The notes below the pieces were generated by a model. That model worked only from the letters and a program-made list of their open reading frames with translations. It was not told the DNA's origin and made no database searches. A stretch of 37,451 bases of DNA from Faecalibacterium sp. UBA1819 (GTDB taxonomy: Bacteria; Bacillota; Clostridia; Oscillospirales; Ruminococcaceae), in NCBI GenBank assembly GCA_002315015.1, contig DCEX01000011.1, forward strand, positions 1 to 37,451, read 5' to 3'. Below are positions 1 through 7,069 of the stretch, one piece after another (the stretch's first letter is position 1; every line of letters begins with the position of its first letter). The position numbers and the translations under genes are program-made.

Positions 1-40
1 CAACTTTTGACAAAGAGCCAAAACAAGTTGTAAAAAGCAA

Positions 41-68
41 AAAGCCGAACTTTGAAAAGTTCGGCTTT
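41..68 (-). terminator. Rho-independent terminator of the tRNA operon
   Basis: A 10-bp perfect stem (41-50 with 59-68) closes an 8-nt loop and has A/T runs on both sides. It lies just past the 3' end of tRNA-Glu on the minus strand, so it should end the tRNA transcript; the symmetric runs mean it could work in both directions. Confidence 0.8.
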
Positions 69-75
69 TTAAAGC

Positions 76-150
76 TGGTGACCCAACCGGGAATCGAACC
101 CGGGTTACCGCCGTGAAAGGGCGATGTCTTAACCTCTTGACCATTGGGCC
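76..150 (-). tRNA. tRNA-Glu (anticodon UUC)
   Basis: The minus strand folds as a full cloverleaf of 75 nt. It begins GGCCCAA, has anticodon loop CUUUCAC (anticodon UUC), T-stem CCGGG/CCCGG with loop UUCGAUU, acceptor 3' side UUGGGUC (one G-U pair), discriminator A and an encoded CCA end. It is the second tRNA of a two-gene transcript, 96 nt downstream of tRNA-Met, and is followed by a terminator hairpin. Confidence 0.97.
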
Positions 151-157
151 ATATTTC

Positions 158-240
158 GCAGAATTTTGCTGGACGCTGTGAAAGTCCCTCCGCGCGCCGC
201 GATTGCAGCACACACCTCTCAGCATTCAGCAAAACTCTGC
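158..240 (-). other. Long hairpin in the spacer between the two tRNAs
   Basis: The arms 158-171 and 227-240 are inverted repeats of 14 bp with one difference. On the minus (transcribed) strand that difference is a G-U pair, so the RNA can pair along the whole arm. The hairpin spans nearly all of the spacer and may help fold or process the tRNA precursor; that role is inferred. Confidence 0.5.
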
Positions 241-246
241 TGAAAC

Positions 247-323
247 TGGTAGCGGTAACTGGATTTGAACCGGTGACACTTCGGGTATGAACCGAATGCT
301 CTAGCCAACTGAGCTATACCGCC
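247..323 (-). tRNA. tRNA-Met (anticodon CAU, elongator type)
   Basis: The minus strand gives a 77-nt cloverleaf starting GGCGGUA, with anticodon CAU in loop UUCAUAC, and an encoded CCA. The body resembles elongator tRNA-Met of Firmicutes (G1-U72, GGCGG...CCGCU acceptor) rather than initiator tRNA, which has three G-C pairs in the anticodon stem. A tRNA-Ile2 carrying lysidine would also read CAU and cannot be fully excluded. The T-stem carries a C51-A63 mismatch, which is unusual. Confidence 0.93.
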
Positions 324-350
324 ATAAGTCACTCGTTAAAGTGCTTTATC

Positions 351-379
351 ATTATAACCAATTTATCGCAGTTTGTCAA
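351..379 (-). promoter_or_regulatory. Promoter of the tRNA-Met/tRNA-Glu operon
   Basis: On the minus strand a perfect -35 TTGACA (374-379) and a perfect -10 TATAAT (351-356) are separated by 17 bp, the ideal sigma-A spacing. Transcription should start near 344, about 20 nt before tRNA-Met. Confidence 0.92.
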
Positions 380-450
380 CACTTTTCTTAAAAAATTTTT
401 CTCCTTATTTTTCCTTTTTTTCATGCTTTTTTCAAAACCATGGCTTAACG

Positions 451-490
451 CAAAAAGCCCGCGCACAGCGCTGAAAACGCCATGCGCGGG
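451..490 (-). terminator. Terminator after serS
   Basis: An 8-bp GC-rich stem (458-465 with 483-490) is followed on the minus strand by CTTTTTG. It lies 26 nt past the serS stop codon. Confidence 0.8.
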
Positions 491-515
491 AAAACAGATT
501 CAGAAAAAAGAACGC

Positions 516-1796
516 TTAACGGATTTCCGTTTTGCCGCCCATGTAGGGGCGCAGTGCTTCGGGAATGCGCACGCTGCCGTCGGCCTGCAAATTGTTTTCC
601 AAAAATGCAATCAGCATACGCGGGGGAGCGACCACGGTATTGTTCAAGGTGTGTGCCAAGTACTTTTTGCCGTCCTCGCCCTTCACGCGGATTTTCAAAC
701 GGCGTGCCTGTGCGTCGCCCAAGTTGGAGCAGCTGCCCACCTCAAAGTATTTTTTCTGGCGCGGGCTCCAAGCCTCGACGTCCACCGACTTCACCTTCAA
801 GTCGGCCAAGTCGCCGGAGCAGCACTCCAAAGTGCGAACAGGGATATCCAAGCTGCGGAACAAATCCACGGTGTTCTGCCACAGCTTATCAAACCACATG
901 GGGCTTTCCTCGGGCTTACACACCACAATCATTTCCTGCTTTTCAAACTGGTGAATGCGGTACACGCCGCGCTCCTCAATGCCGTGTGCACCTTTTTCCT
1001 TGCGGAAGCAGGGGGAATAGCTCGTCATGGTGTAGGGCATATCGGCTTCATCCAGAATGGTGTCGATAAATTTGCCAATCATGGAGTGTTCGGACGTACC
1101 AATCAGATACAAATCTTCGCCCTCAATCTTATACATCATGGCTTCCATTTCCGCAAAGCTCATCACGCCTGTCACCACGTTGGAGCGAATCATGAACGGG
1201 GGAACACAGTAGGTGAAGCCGCGGTCAATCATAAAGTCACGCGCATAAGAAATGACAGCGGAGTGCAGACGGGCAATGTCACCCATCAGATAGTAAAAGC
1301 CGTTGCCCGCTACCTTGCGTGCGCTGTCGAGGTCAAGGCCGGAGAAGCGCTCCATAATATCGGTGTGGTAGGGGATTTCAAACTCGGGTACAACCGGCTC
1401 GCCATAACGCTGCACCTCAACGTTTTCGGAGTCGTCCTTGCCGATGGGTACGCTGGGGTCGATGATTTGCGGAATCACCAGCATGATTTTATTGATTTTC
1501 TCGCTCAGCTCTTCCTCTTTGGCCTCCAGCGCTTTCAGGCGGTCGGCTTGCTCAGTGACCTGCTTTTTGACTTCTTCGGCTTCGTCCTTTTTGCCTTGCG
1601 CCATCAATGCGCCGATGCTTTTAGAAAGCTTGTTGCGGCGGGCGCGCAGCTCCTCGGCCTCGGCAATGGCGCCGCGGTATTCCGCGTCCAATGCAATCAC
1701 TTCATCCACCATGGGCAGTTTTGCGTCCTGAAATTTCTTTTTCATATTCTCTTTTACTACGTCGGGGTTTTCGCGCAAAAATTTGATATCTAACAT
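516..1796 (-). CDS. serS: Seryl-tRNA synthetase
   Basis: Cytoplasmic class II aminoacyl-tRNA synthetase that charges tRNA-Ser (and tRNA-Sec) with serine through a seryl-adenylate. The 426 residues match the family's usual length. The N-terminal ~110 residues form the tRNA-binding helical arm (Glu/Lys-rich coiled coil). The catalytic core shows the TSEH loop, motif 2 (FRKEKGAHGIEERG, then RIHQFEKQE) and EVGSCSNLGDAQARR. The ATG is preceded by AGGAGT. Oddity: the motif-3 region reads TLNNTVVAPPRMLIAFLEN, whereas most bacterial SerRS read close to TLNGSGLAVGRTLVAILEN, so this is a variant branch of the family. It lies 15 nt downstream of parB and probably shares the parA-parB transcript, a linkage that may be incidental. 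Confidence 0.96.
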   Translation of the reverse strand: MLDIKFLRENPDVVKENMKKKFQDAKLPMVDEVIALDAEYRGAIAEAEELRARRNKLSKSIGALMAQGKKDEAEEVKKQVTEQADRLKALEAKEEELSEKINKIMLVIPQIIDPSVPIGKDDSENVEVQRYGEPVVPEFEIPYHTDIMERFSGLDLDSARKVAGNGFYYLMGDIARLHSAVISYARDFMIDRGFTYCVPPFMIRSNVVTGVMSFAEMEAMMYKIEGEDLYLIGTSEHSMIGKFIDTILDEADMPYTMTSYSPCFRKEKGAHGIEERGVYRIHQFEKQEMIVVCKPEESPMWFDKLWQNTVDLFRSLDIPVRTLECCSGDLADLKVKSVDVEAWSPRQKKYFEVGSCSNLGDAQARRLKIRVKGEDGKKYLAHTLNNTVVAPPRMLIAFLENNLQADGSVRIPEALRPYMGGKTEIR

Positions 1797-1811
1797 TGCA
1801 AAGCACTCCTT

Positions 1812-2675
1812 TTATTCTTGTTCATACGTTCCCAACAAATTGGCAAATGCACGCAGCTGCTCGTCAGAATTAAAATGCACCTGCAAACTGCCTTTGCCAT
1901 CCTTATACTGAACCTTCACCTGTGTGCCCAAGCACTCCGCCAAGCTCAGCTCCACCTCGCAGGGCAGGGGAGGGCGCATCGGCTGCGGCTCACGCTGGGG
2001 CTTGCTCATCTTGCGGCAAAGCGCTTCCGTCTGGCGCACCGAAAGCTTATTTTGTACGGTAAACTCGGCTGCTTCGTCCTGCATTGCCGGGTCGGACAGC
2101 GAAAGCAATGCTTTTGCATGTCCTGCGCTCAGAGCGCCGTCCCGCAGCAATTCCAAACAGCGCGGGGTGAGGTTTAAGATACGCAGACTGTTTGCAACAG
2201 CGCTTCGGCTTTTTCCAATTTTAGCCGCCGCCGTTTCCTGGGTATAGCCGCAGCGTTCCATCAACTGACGATAGCCCATCGCTTCTTCAACGGGGTCTAA
2301 GTCCTCACGCTGAAGGTTTTCAATGAGGGCAATTTCCATTGCCTGGGAATCGGTCAGCTCACGCACAACGGCGGGAATCTCCGTTAAGCCCGCCAGCCGT
2401 GCGGCACGCCAGCGGCGTTCACCGGCAATAATGGTATAGCGCCCCAGCCCGGTGGCACGCACGACAATGGGCTGCAAAACGCCATGCTCCAAAATACTGG
2501 AGGCAAGCTCCGCCAATGCGGTTTCGTCAAACCGTTTGCGCGGCTGTTCGGGGTCGGGGGAAATTTCGGCCAGCGGAAGCTGTGCCAAGCCGTTTTCCTC
2601 ATGATTGGAAAAGGCCGCTGTTTCTTCAAACAGCAAATCCAGCCCGCGCCCTAAGCCGCCTTTTTTCTTTGCCAT
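1812..2675 (-). CDS. parB: Chromosome-partitioning protein ParB (Spo0J family)
   Basis: Binds parS sites, uses CTP to close into a clamp and spreads along DNA, organising the origin and loading SMC. Visible parts: a basic N-terminus (GLGRGLDLLF), the CTP-binding ParB/Srx domain with GERRWRA (85-91) and ENLQRE (119-124), a helix-turn-helix at about 143-168 (YTQETAAAKIGKSRSAVANSLRI), and a C-terminal dimerisation domain. Length 287 is typical. It starts at ATG after AAGGAGGTG, 14 nt past parA. Three parS sites lie within 5 kb upstream. Pairing with parA makes ParB more likely than the paralogue Noc. Confidence 0.97.
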   Translation of the reverse strand: MAKKKGGLGRGLDLLFEETAAFSNHEENGLAQLPLAEISPDPEQPRKRFDETALAELASSILEHGVLQPIVVRATGLGRYTIIAGERRWRAARLAGLTEIPAVVRELTDSQAMEIALIENLQREDLDPVEEAMGYRQLMERCGYTQETAAAKIGKSRSAVANSLRILNLTPRCLELLRDGALSAGHAKALLSLSDPAMQDEAAEFTVQNKLSVRQTEALCRKMSKPQREPQPMRPPLPCEVELSLAECLGTQVKVQYKDGKGSLQVHFNSDEQLRAFANLLGTYEQE

Positions 2676-2689
2676 GGCTTCGCACCTCC

Positions 2690-3451
2690 TTACTTATTGT
2701 TTTTAATCACTTCGGCTGCCAAGAACATGTAAGCCTCCGAGCCGCTGGAAGAACGGTCGTAATAATTCACGGGCATTCCAAAGCTGGGCGCCTCCGAAAG
2801 ACGCACGTTGCGGGGAATGGTGGTTTTATACACTTTGTTGCCGAAGTATTTTTTTACCTCCTGCACCACTTGCAGGGTGAGATTTAAGCGCCCGTCAAAC
2901 ATGGTCAGCAAAACGCCCTCAATATCAATATAGGGGTTATACAGCTTTTTCACTTTGCGGATGCTGTTCATCAGCTCGGTCAAACCCTCCAGCGCGAAGA
3001 ACTCGCACTGAATGGGGACAAGCACCGTGTCACAAGCACAAAGGCCGTTCAGCGTGAGCAAATCAAGAGAGGGGGGACAGTCGATAAAAATAAAATCGTA
3101 CTGCGCCACCACTTCACCGAGTGCATCGCGCAAACGGAACTCGCGCCGGTCGAGAGAAACCAGCTCAATGCTTGCGCCGGAAAGCTGAATATTTGAGGGA
3201 ACCACGTCCACATGATACTTGGTGTGTACCAGCGCTTGCGAAAGCCTTGCTTCGCCCGTGAGCACTTCGTAAACACTGGTTGCCACAGCACGCTTGTTCA
3301 CGCCGTATCCGCTTGTGGTATTGCCCTGCGGGTCAAGGTCCACCAGCAGCACCTTTTTGCCCACGGCGGCCACGCACGCCGCCAAATTCACCGCGGTGGT
3401 TGTTTTTCCCACGCCGCCCTTTTGGTTGGCAACGGCAATCACTTTTCCCAA
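2690..3451 (-). CDS. parA: Chromosome-partitioning ATPase ParA (Soj family)
   Basis: A Walker-type ATPase that dimerises on the nucleoid in its ATP form and is stimulated by ParB. It helps segregate newly copied origins and in Bacillus also modulates DnaA. The deviant Walker A KGGVGKTT is at about residues 11-18, the A' motif VDLDPQGN at about 40, and FIFIDCPPSLDLLT is the Walker B region. I chose a TTG start at 3451 (MGKVIAVANQKGG, 253 aa) because AAGGAGG lies 7 nt upstream; an in-frame ATG at 3472 has no comparable site. It heads parA-parB-serS and has a terminator-like leader hairpin. Confidence 0.95.
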   Translation of the reverse strand: MGKVIAVANQKGGVGKTTTAVNLAACVAAVGKKVLLVDLDPQGNTTSGYGVNKRAVATSVYEVLTGEARLSQALVHTKYHVDVVPSNIQLSGASIELVSLDRREFRLRDALGEVVAQYDFIFIDCPPSLDLLTLNGLCACDTVLVPIQCEFFALEGLTELMNSIRKVKKLYNPYIDIEGVLLTMFDGRLNLTLQVVQEVKKYFGNKVYKTTIPRNVRLSEAPSFGMPVNYYDRSSSGSEAYMFLAAEVIKNNK

Positions 3452-3484
3452 GGCATTTCCTCCTTTTTTCATGGTAAATGCACG

Positions 3485-3504
3485 AAAAAAACGCGCAAAG
3501 CGCG
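3485..3504 (-). promoter_or_regulatory. Terminator-like hairpin in the parA leader
   Basis: On the minus strand a 5-bp all-GC stem (3492-3496 with 3500-3504) and 3-nt loop are followed directly by seven U residues. It lies between the likely parA promoter and the parA ribosome site, where it could attenuate parAB. A second small hairpin (AGAACC/GGTTCT, 3525-3540) lies upstream of it in the transcript. The short stem makes efficiency uncertain. Confidence 0.5.
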
Positions 3505-3555
3505 CCCGTTATTTGTTTCACTTTAGAACCGCCGGGTTCTTTCTCGTGCTTTTTA

Positions 3556-3561
3556 AGTATA
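3556..3561 (-). promoter_or_regulatory. Putative parAB-serS promoter (extended -10)
   Basis: The minus strand carries TGCTATACT, an extended -10 element. No good -35 lies at 17 bp upstream, so the call rests on the extended -10 and on its position about 105 nt before parA. Confidence 0.5.
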
Positions 3562-3601
3562 GCACAATTTGCGCCAATAAAAAAGGGGAAGCGGCTAAAA
3601 A

Positions 3602-3617
3602 TGTTTCACGTGGAACA
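3602..3617. promoter_or_regulatory. parS: parS site 1 (one mismatch to the palindrome)
   Basis: TGTTTCACGTGGAACA is a 16-bp parS element of the Bacillus/clostridial type and mixes the two common half sites. It lies upstream of parAB, 58 bp from parS site 2, and should be bound by the neighbouring ParB. Confidence 0.9.
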
Positions 3618-3651
3618 TTTTTCTCGCTGTTTTTTTCTTTCACACAAAAAA

Positions 3652-3683
3652 TGCTGCATTGTTCCACGTGGAACAATGCAGCA
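3652..3683 (-). terminator. Terminator of the mnmE-rsmG operon, with parS in its stem
   Basis: Bases 3652-3683 form a perfect 32-bp palindrome. On the minus strand it is followed by six U residues (complement of 3646-3651), which makes it a rho-independent terminator 14 nt past the rsmG stop. The central 16 bp are exactly parS. Confidence 0.85.
3660..3675. promoter_or_regulatory. parS: parS site 2 (perfect)
   Basis: TGTTCCACGTGGAACA is the perfect palindromic parS consensus. It forms the apex of the terminator hairpin after rsmG. Confidence 0.95.
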
Positions 3684-3697
3684 CATCTTTTTATGAT

Positions 3698-4399
3698 TCA
3701 GCGCAAAGGGGCTTTTGCAATTTTGCCGCCGTTGCGCGGATAGGCCGGCGGAGTAGGGGAAACCTTGCGGTAAAAAATTAAACTGCGCAGAGAGTTGTCG
3801 GGCAATACAAACGACAATTCTTTTTCCGGTACGGCTCCCAGCTTTTTCACCGCGCCCGCGGCGCTTTCCATTTCTTCCTCGGCGTTCGCGCCCTTCATGG
3901 TGATAAACCATCCACCCACTTTGACAAGAGGAAGGCAATACTCCGCCAGTGCGGGCAAAGCCGCCACGGCGCGGGCGGTTGCCACATCAAAGGTCTCACG
4001 CCATTGCTTGCGGGCGGCTTCCTCGGCGCGTTCTTTCACCACATCGGCGGTGATGTCCAGCCGTTCACACAAACGGCGCAGAAACTCCACGCGCTTGCCG
4101 GTCGGCTCCATCAGCGTGAGGTCAATTTCCGGGCGATAGAGCTTTGCCACTACGCCGGGAAAACCCGCGCCCGTTCCCACATCCACCACACGCCCAGCCA
4201 CTTCGGGGCAATCTGCCAACAGTAAGCTGTCAATAAAGTGGCGGTCCTCAATGCCTTCGGGGTCGGTAATCGCGGTCAAATTGACTTTTTCATTGTACTC
4301 CACGAGATACGCCGCGTAGTCATCCAGCTTTTGTGCCACGCCGTGCGCATCAATTTCATACCGCGCCGCTTTTTCTATCAAACGATTTTGGTCAATCAT
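3698..4399 (-). CDS. rsmG: 16S rRNA (guanine527-N7)-methyltransferase RsmG
   Basis: SAM-dependent methyltransferase that makes m7G at position 527 of 16S rRNA; its loss gives low-level streptomycin resistance in other bacteria. The SAM-binding motif [12 protein letters not shown] is at about residues 71-82, NEKVNLTAI at about 37-45, and the C-terminal [13 protein letters not shown] is the family's usual ending. I chose the ATG at 4399 (233 aa): it overlaps the mnmG stop as ATGA and has AGGAGGAG upstream, so the genes are translationally coupled. Confidence 0.96.
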   Translation of the reverse strand: MIDQNRLIEKAARYEIDAHGVAQKLDDYAAYLVEYNEKVNLTAITDPEGIEDRHFIDSLLLADCPEVAGRVVDVGTGAGFPGVVAKLYRPEIDLTLMEPTGKRVEFLRRLCERLDITADVVKERAEEAARKQWRETFDVATARAVAALPALAEYCLPLVKVGGWFITMKGANAEEEMESAAGAVKKLGAVPEKELSFVLPDNSLRSLIFYRKVSPTPPAYPRNGGKIAKAPLR

Positions 4400-6288
4400 G
4401 TTTGCTCCTCCTGCCGCTTTGCGCGTTCTTTTGCCAGCGCCACCGCCAAGCAAGCCACGTCTGCCGGGCTGACACCGGGAATACGGGACGCTTGTCCCAC
4501 GTTGAGCGGGCCGATTTTCGCCATCTTTTCCCGCGCTTCCAAGGAAATGCCTTGAGTTGCACTGTAATCAAAGTCCGGCGGAATCTGCGTGGCCTCTTGG
4601 CGCTTTACTTCTTTGATTTGTGCGAGCTGCCGCTTGATGTAGCCTTCATATTTCAGCTCTACCTCTAAACAATACGCAATCAGCGCCGTTACGCCTTCAC
4701 CGCGTCCCACCATTTCGGCAATATCGTCGTAGTGCAGGCCGGGACGGCGCAAAAGCTCCGACGCTCTCGCACCGCTTTTCAGCGGCGGCTCACCGCAGCG
4801 TTCCAGCACCGCGGCGGCAGCAGAAGGGGAGACCACCGTTTTTTCCAAGCGCTCCAACTCTTTTTGCTTCACCGCACGGCGCGTGCAGAACTCCTCCCAA
4901 CGAGCGTCATCTACCAAGCCGATTTCACGCCCCAGCGGAGTTAAACGCTCATCGGCATTATCTTGCCGCAGATACAGGCGGTACTCGCTTCGGCTGGTCA
5001 TCATGCGGTAGGGGTCCATTGCTCCCTTCGTTACTAAATCATCCACCAGTGTTCCCAAGTAGCTGTCCTGACGCGCCAAAACCATCGGCTCTTTTCCCAG
5101 CACGGCACGCGCCGCATTGATGCCCGCCAACAGACCTTGGGCGGCGGCTTCCTCATAGCCCGAGGTTCCGTTGAACTGACCCGCACCGTACAAGCCGCCG
5201 ACGGCTTTGCATTCCAGCGTCGGCTTTAAGGTAGTGGGGTCAATGCAGTCATACTCAATCGCATAGGCAGGGCGCATGATTTCCAAATGCTCAAAGCCTT
5301 CAATGGTGCGGTACATTTCATTCTGCACATCTTCGGGCAGGGAGGAGGACAACCCCTGCAAATACATTTCCTCGGTGTTTTCTCCGCACGGCTCCACAAA
5401 AATCTGGTGGCGTTCCTTTTCGGCAAAACGAACCACTTTATCTTCAATGGACGGGCAATAGCGCGGCCCGATGCCCTCAATGCCGCCGCCGTAAAGGGGA
5501 GAGCGGTGCAGATTTTTCAAAATCACCTCATGTGTTTTGGGGTTGGTAAAGGCAATATGACACTCTACTTTGTTGTGCAGCTCTTCCTTGGTCAAAAACG
5601 AAAAGGGCTGAATATCGTCATCACCGGGCTGACGTTCCAAGCGGGAAAAGTCAATGCTGCGGCGATGCACACGCGCGGGCGTTCCCGTCTTAAAACGGCG
5701 CAGGGAAAGCCCGACTTGCTTTAAGCACTCGGTCAATGCGGTGGCGGCATGCGTGCCGTCCGGGCCGCCTTCATAACTGGCATCCCCCACAAAAATCTTT
5801 CCGCCCAAGCTGGTGCCGGTTGCCAGCACGACAGCCTTTGCATCATACACGCCGTGCAGATTGGTCTCTATGCCTGTCACATGGCCGTTTTCGATGCACA
5901 CGGCTGTAATTTCTGCCTGTTTTAACTCCAAGCCCTCGGTTTGTTCCAGCAAATGCTTCATATACATGTGATATTGCTTGCGGTCGGTCTGCACGCGCAG
6001 ACTGTGCACCGCAGGGCCTTTGCCCAAATTCAGCATCCGACTTTGTAAAAAAGTGGCGTCGGCGGCAATGCCCATCACACCGCCCAGCGCGTCTACTTCC
6101 CGCACCAGATGCCCCTTTGCTGTTCCGCCGATGGACGGGTTGCAAGGCAAGTTAGCCACGCCGTCCAGCGTCATCGTGAACAGCGCGGTTTTTGCGCCCA
6201 GCTTTGCGGAGGCAACCGCCGCTTCAATCCCGGCATGACCCGCACCGATGACAATGACATCATACGTTCCTAAGTGATTTCGTTCCAC
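4396..6288 (-). CDS. mnmG: tRNA uridine-5-carboxymethylaminomethyl modification enzyme MnmG (GidA)
   Basis: FAD-dependent partner of MnmE; together they install carboxymethylaminomethyl or aminomethyl groups at C5 of wobble uridine 34 in tRNAs such as Glu, Lys and Leu, using methylene-THF and NADH. The N-terminal dinucleotide fold reads [12 protein letters not shown], followed by the signature [43 protein letters not shown] is the second family signature. I chose the GTG start at 6288 (630 aa, the family's size) because AAGGAAAGG lies just upstream; further upstream codons have no ribosome site. The start lies inside the last 29 nt of the metallophosphoesterase gene. Confidence 0.96.
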   Translation of the reverse strand: MERNHLGTYDVIVIGAGHAGIEAAVASAKLGAKTALFTMTLDGVANLPCNPSIGGTAKGHLVREVDALGGVMGIAADATFLQSRMLNLGKGPAVHSLRVQTDRKQYHMYMKHLLEQTEGLELKQAEITAVCIENGHVTGIETNLHGVYDAKAVVLATGTSLGGKIFVGDASYEGGPDGTHAATALTECLKQVGLSLRRFKTGTPARVHRRSIDFSRLERQPGDDDIQPFSFLTKEELHNKVECHIAFTNPKTHEVILKNLHRSPLYGGGIEGIGPRYCPSIEDKVVRFAEKERHQIFVEPCGENTEEMYLQGLSSSLPEDVQNEMYRTIEGFEHLEIMRPAYAIEYDCIDPTTLKPTLECKAVGGLYGAGQFNGTSGYEEAAAQGLLAGINAARAVLGKEPMVLARQDSYLGTLVDDLVTKGAMDPYRMMTSRSEYRLYLRQDNADERLTPLGREIGLVDDARWEEFCTRRAVKQKELERLEKTVVSPSAAAAVLERCGEPPLKSGARASELLRRPGLHYDDIAEMVGRGEGVTALIAYCLEVELKYEGYIKRQLAQIKEVKRQEATQIPPDFDYSATQGISLEAREKMAKIGPLNVGQASRIPGVSPADVACLAVALAKERAKRQEEQT

Positions 6289-7039
6289 GTTCTGTTTCCT
6301 TTCCTTCTGCATTGACGATAACGAGTTCGCGCGGTGCATTCCAGCGCATCGCCAGGCGGCTTTCTCCAAGACCCGCCGACACATAGAGCGGCATTTGATG
6401 CACTCGGTATTCGCCGTGGACATAATGGCCCGTGTGCTTTGGCAGCCACAAGCGTTCCGCGCGCGGCACATGGCATTGGCCTTGGTGCGTGTGGCCCGCC
6501 AGTAAGACATCCGCCGTTCCGGCAGGTACTTTTTCCGCGAGCATCGGCTCGTGAATCAGTAAAAAGCGAAGCGCATCCGCGCGGCTTTTCATCCACAAAA
6601 TACCTCGCACATCATATTCCTTCTTTTCCATCGGCGCTAATCCGCCTACAATCACCGGCTCCCCGGACGGCGTTTTCAGCTCTGCCGCTTCATTTTCCAG
6701 CACGCGAAAACCGGCCTTTTCCATAAGATTCACCGCTTTTCCTGCCGCACCTTTTCGGTCATGGTTGCCGCGCACGGCAAACTTGCCCATGGGTGCATCC
6801 AGCGCGGCAAACAACTCCAGCACCGGCTGCGGGCTGCGATAGGCCGCGCGCGTTGCGGTAAAGTCTCCGGTAAACAAGATTAAATCGGGCTGTTCTGCCG
6901 CAATGCGGCGCACTAAAAATTGCAGCCACTCGATGGATACGTTGTCATGCAAATGCAAGTCGCTTAAATGTGCCGCCCGCAGCTGTGCTTTATTGCCGGG
7001 CAGCGTCCAGTGCGTCACGCGCAAAGTTTCCAGCTTCAT
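6260..7039 (-). CDS. Metallophosphoesterase (calcineurin-like, YkuE/YaeI type)
   Basis: A di-metal phosphoesterase of unknown substrate. All core motifs are visible: HLSDLHLH (motif 1, about residues 24-31), TGDF (motif 2), RGNHDR (motif 3), IHEP (motif 4) and GHTHQGQ (motif 5). Length 259 fits the YkuE/YaeI group, whose members usually carry a membrane anchor or Tat signal. None is seen here, so this copy is probably cytoplasmic. It sits 30 nt after mnmE and overlaps the mnmG start by 29 nt, which is unusual because mnmE and mnmG are normally adjacent. Start ATG has GAGAGG upstream. Confidence 0.9.
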   Translation of the reverse strand: MKLETLRVTHWTLPGNKAQLRAAHLSDLHLHDNVSIEWLQFLVRRIAAEQPDLILFTGDFTATRAAYRSPQPVLELFAALDAPMGKFAVRGNHDRKGAAGKAVNLMEKAGFRVLENEAAELKTPSGEPVIVGGLAPMEKKEYDVRGILWMKSRADALRFLLIHEPMLAEKVPAGTADVLLAGHTHQGQCHVPRAERLWLPKHTGHYVHGEYRVHQMPLYVSAGLGESRLAMRWNAPRELVIVNAEGKETERGTKSLRNV

Positions 7040-7069
7040 GCAAACCTCTCTATTGTTTTAATGGTGATA

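Noticed and set aside
423..1793. A 456-codon open frame opposite serS
   Set aside because: Shadow of serS; no ribosome site, and its start lies in the serS terminator region.
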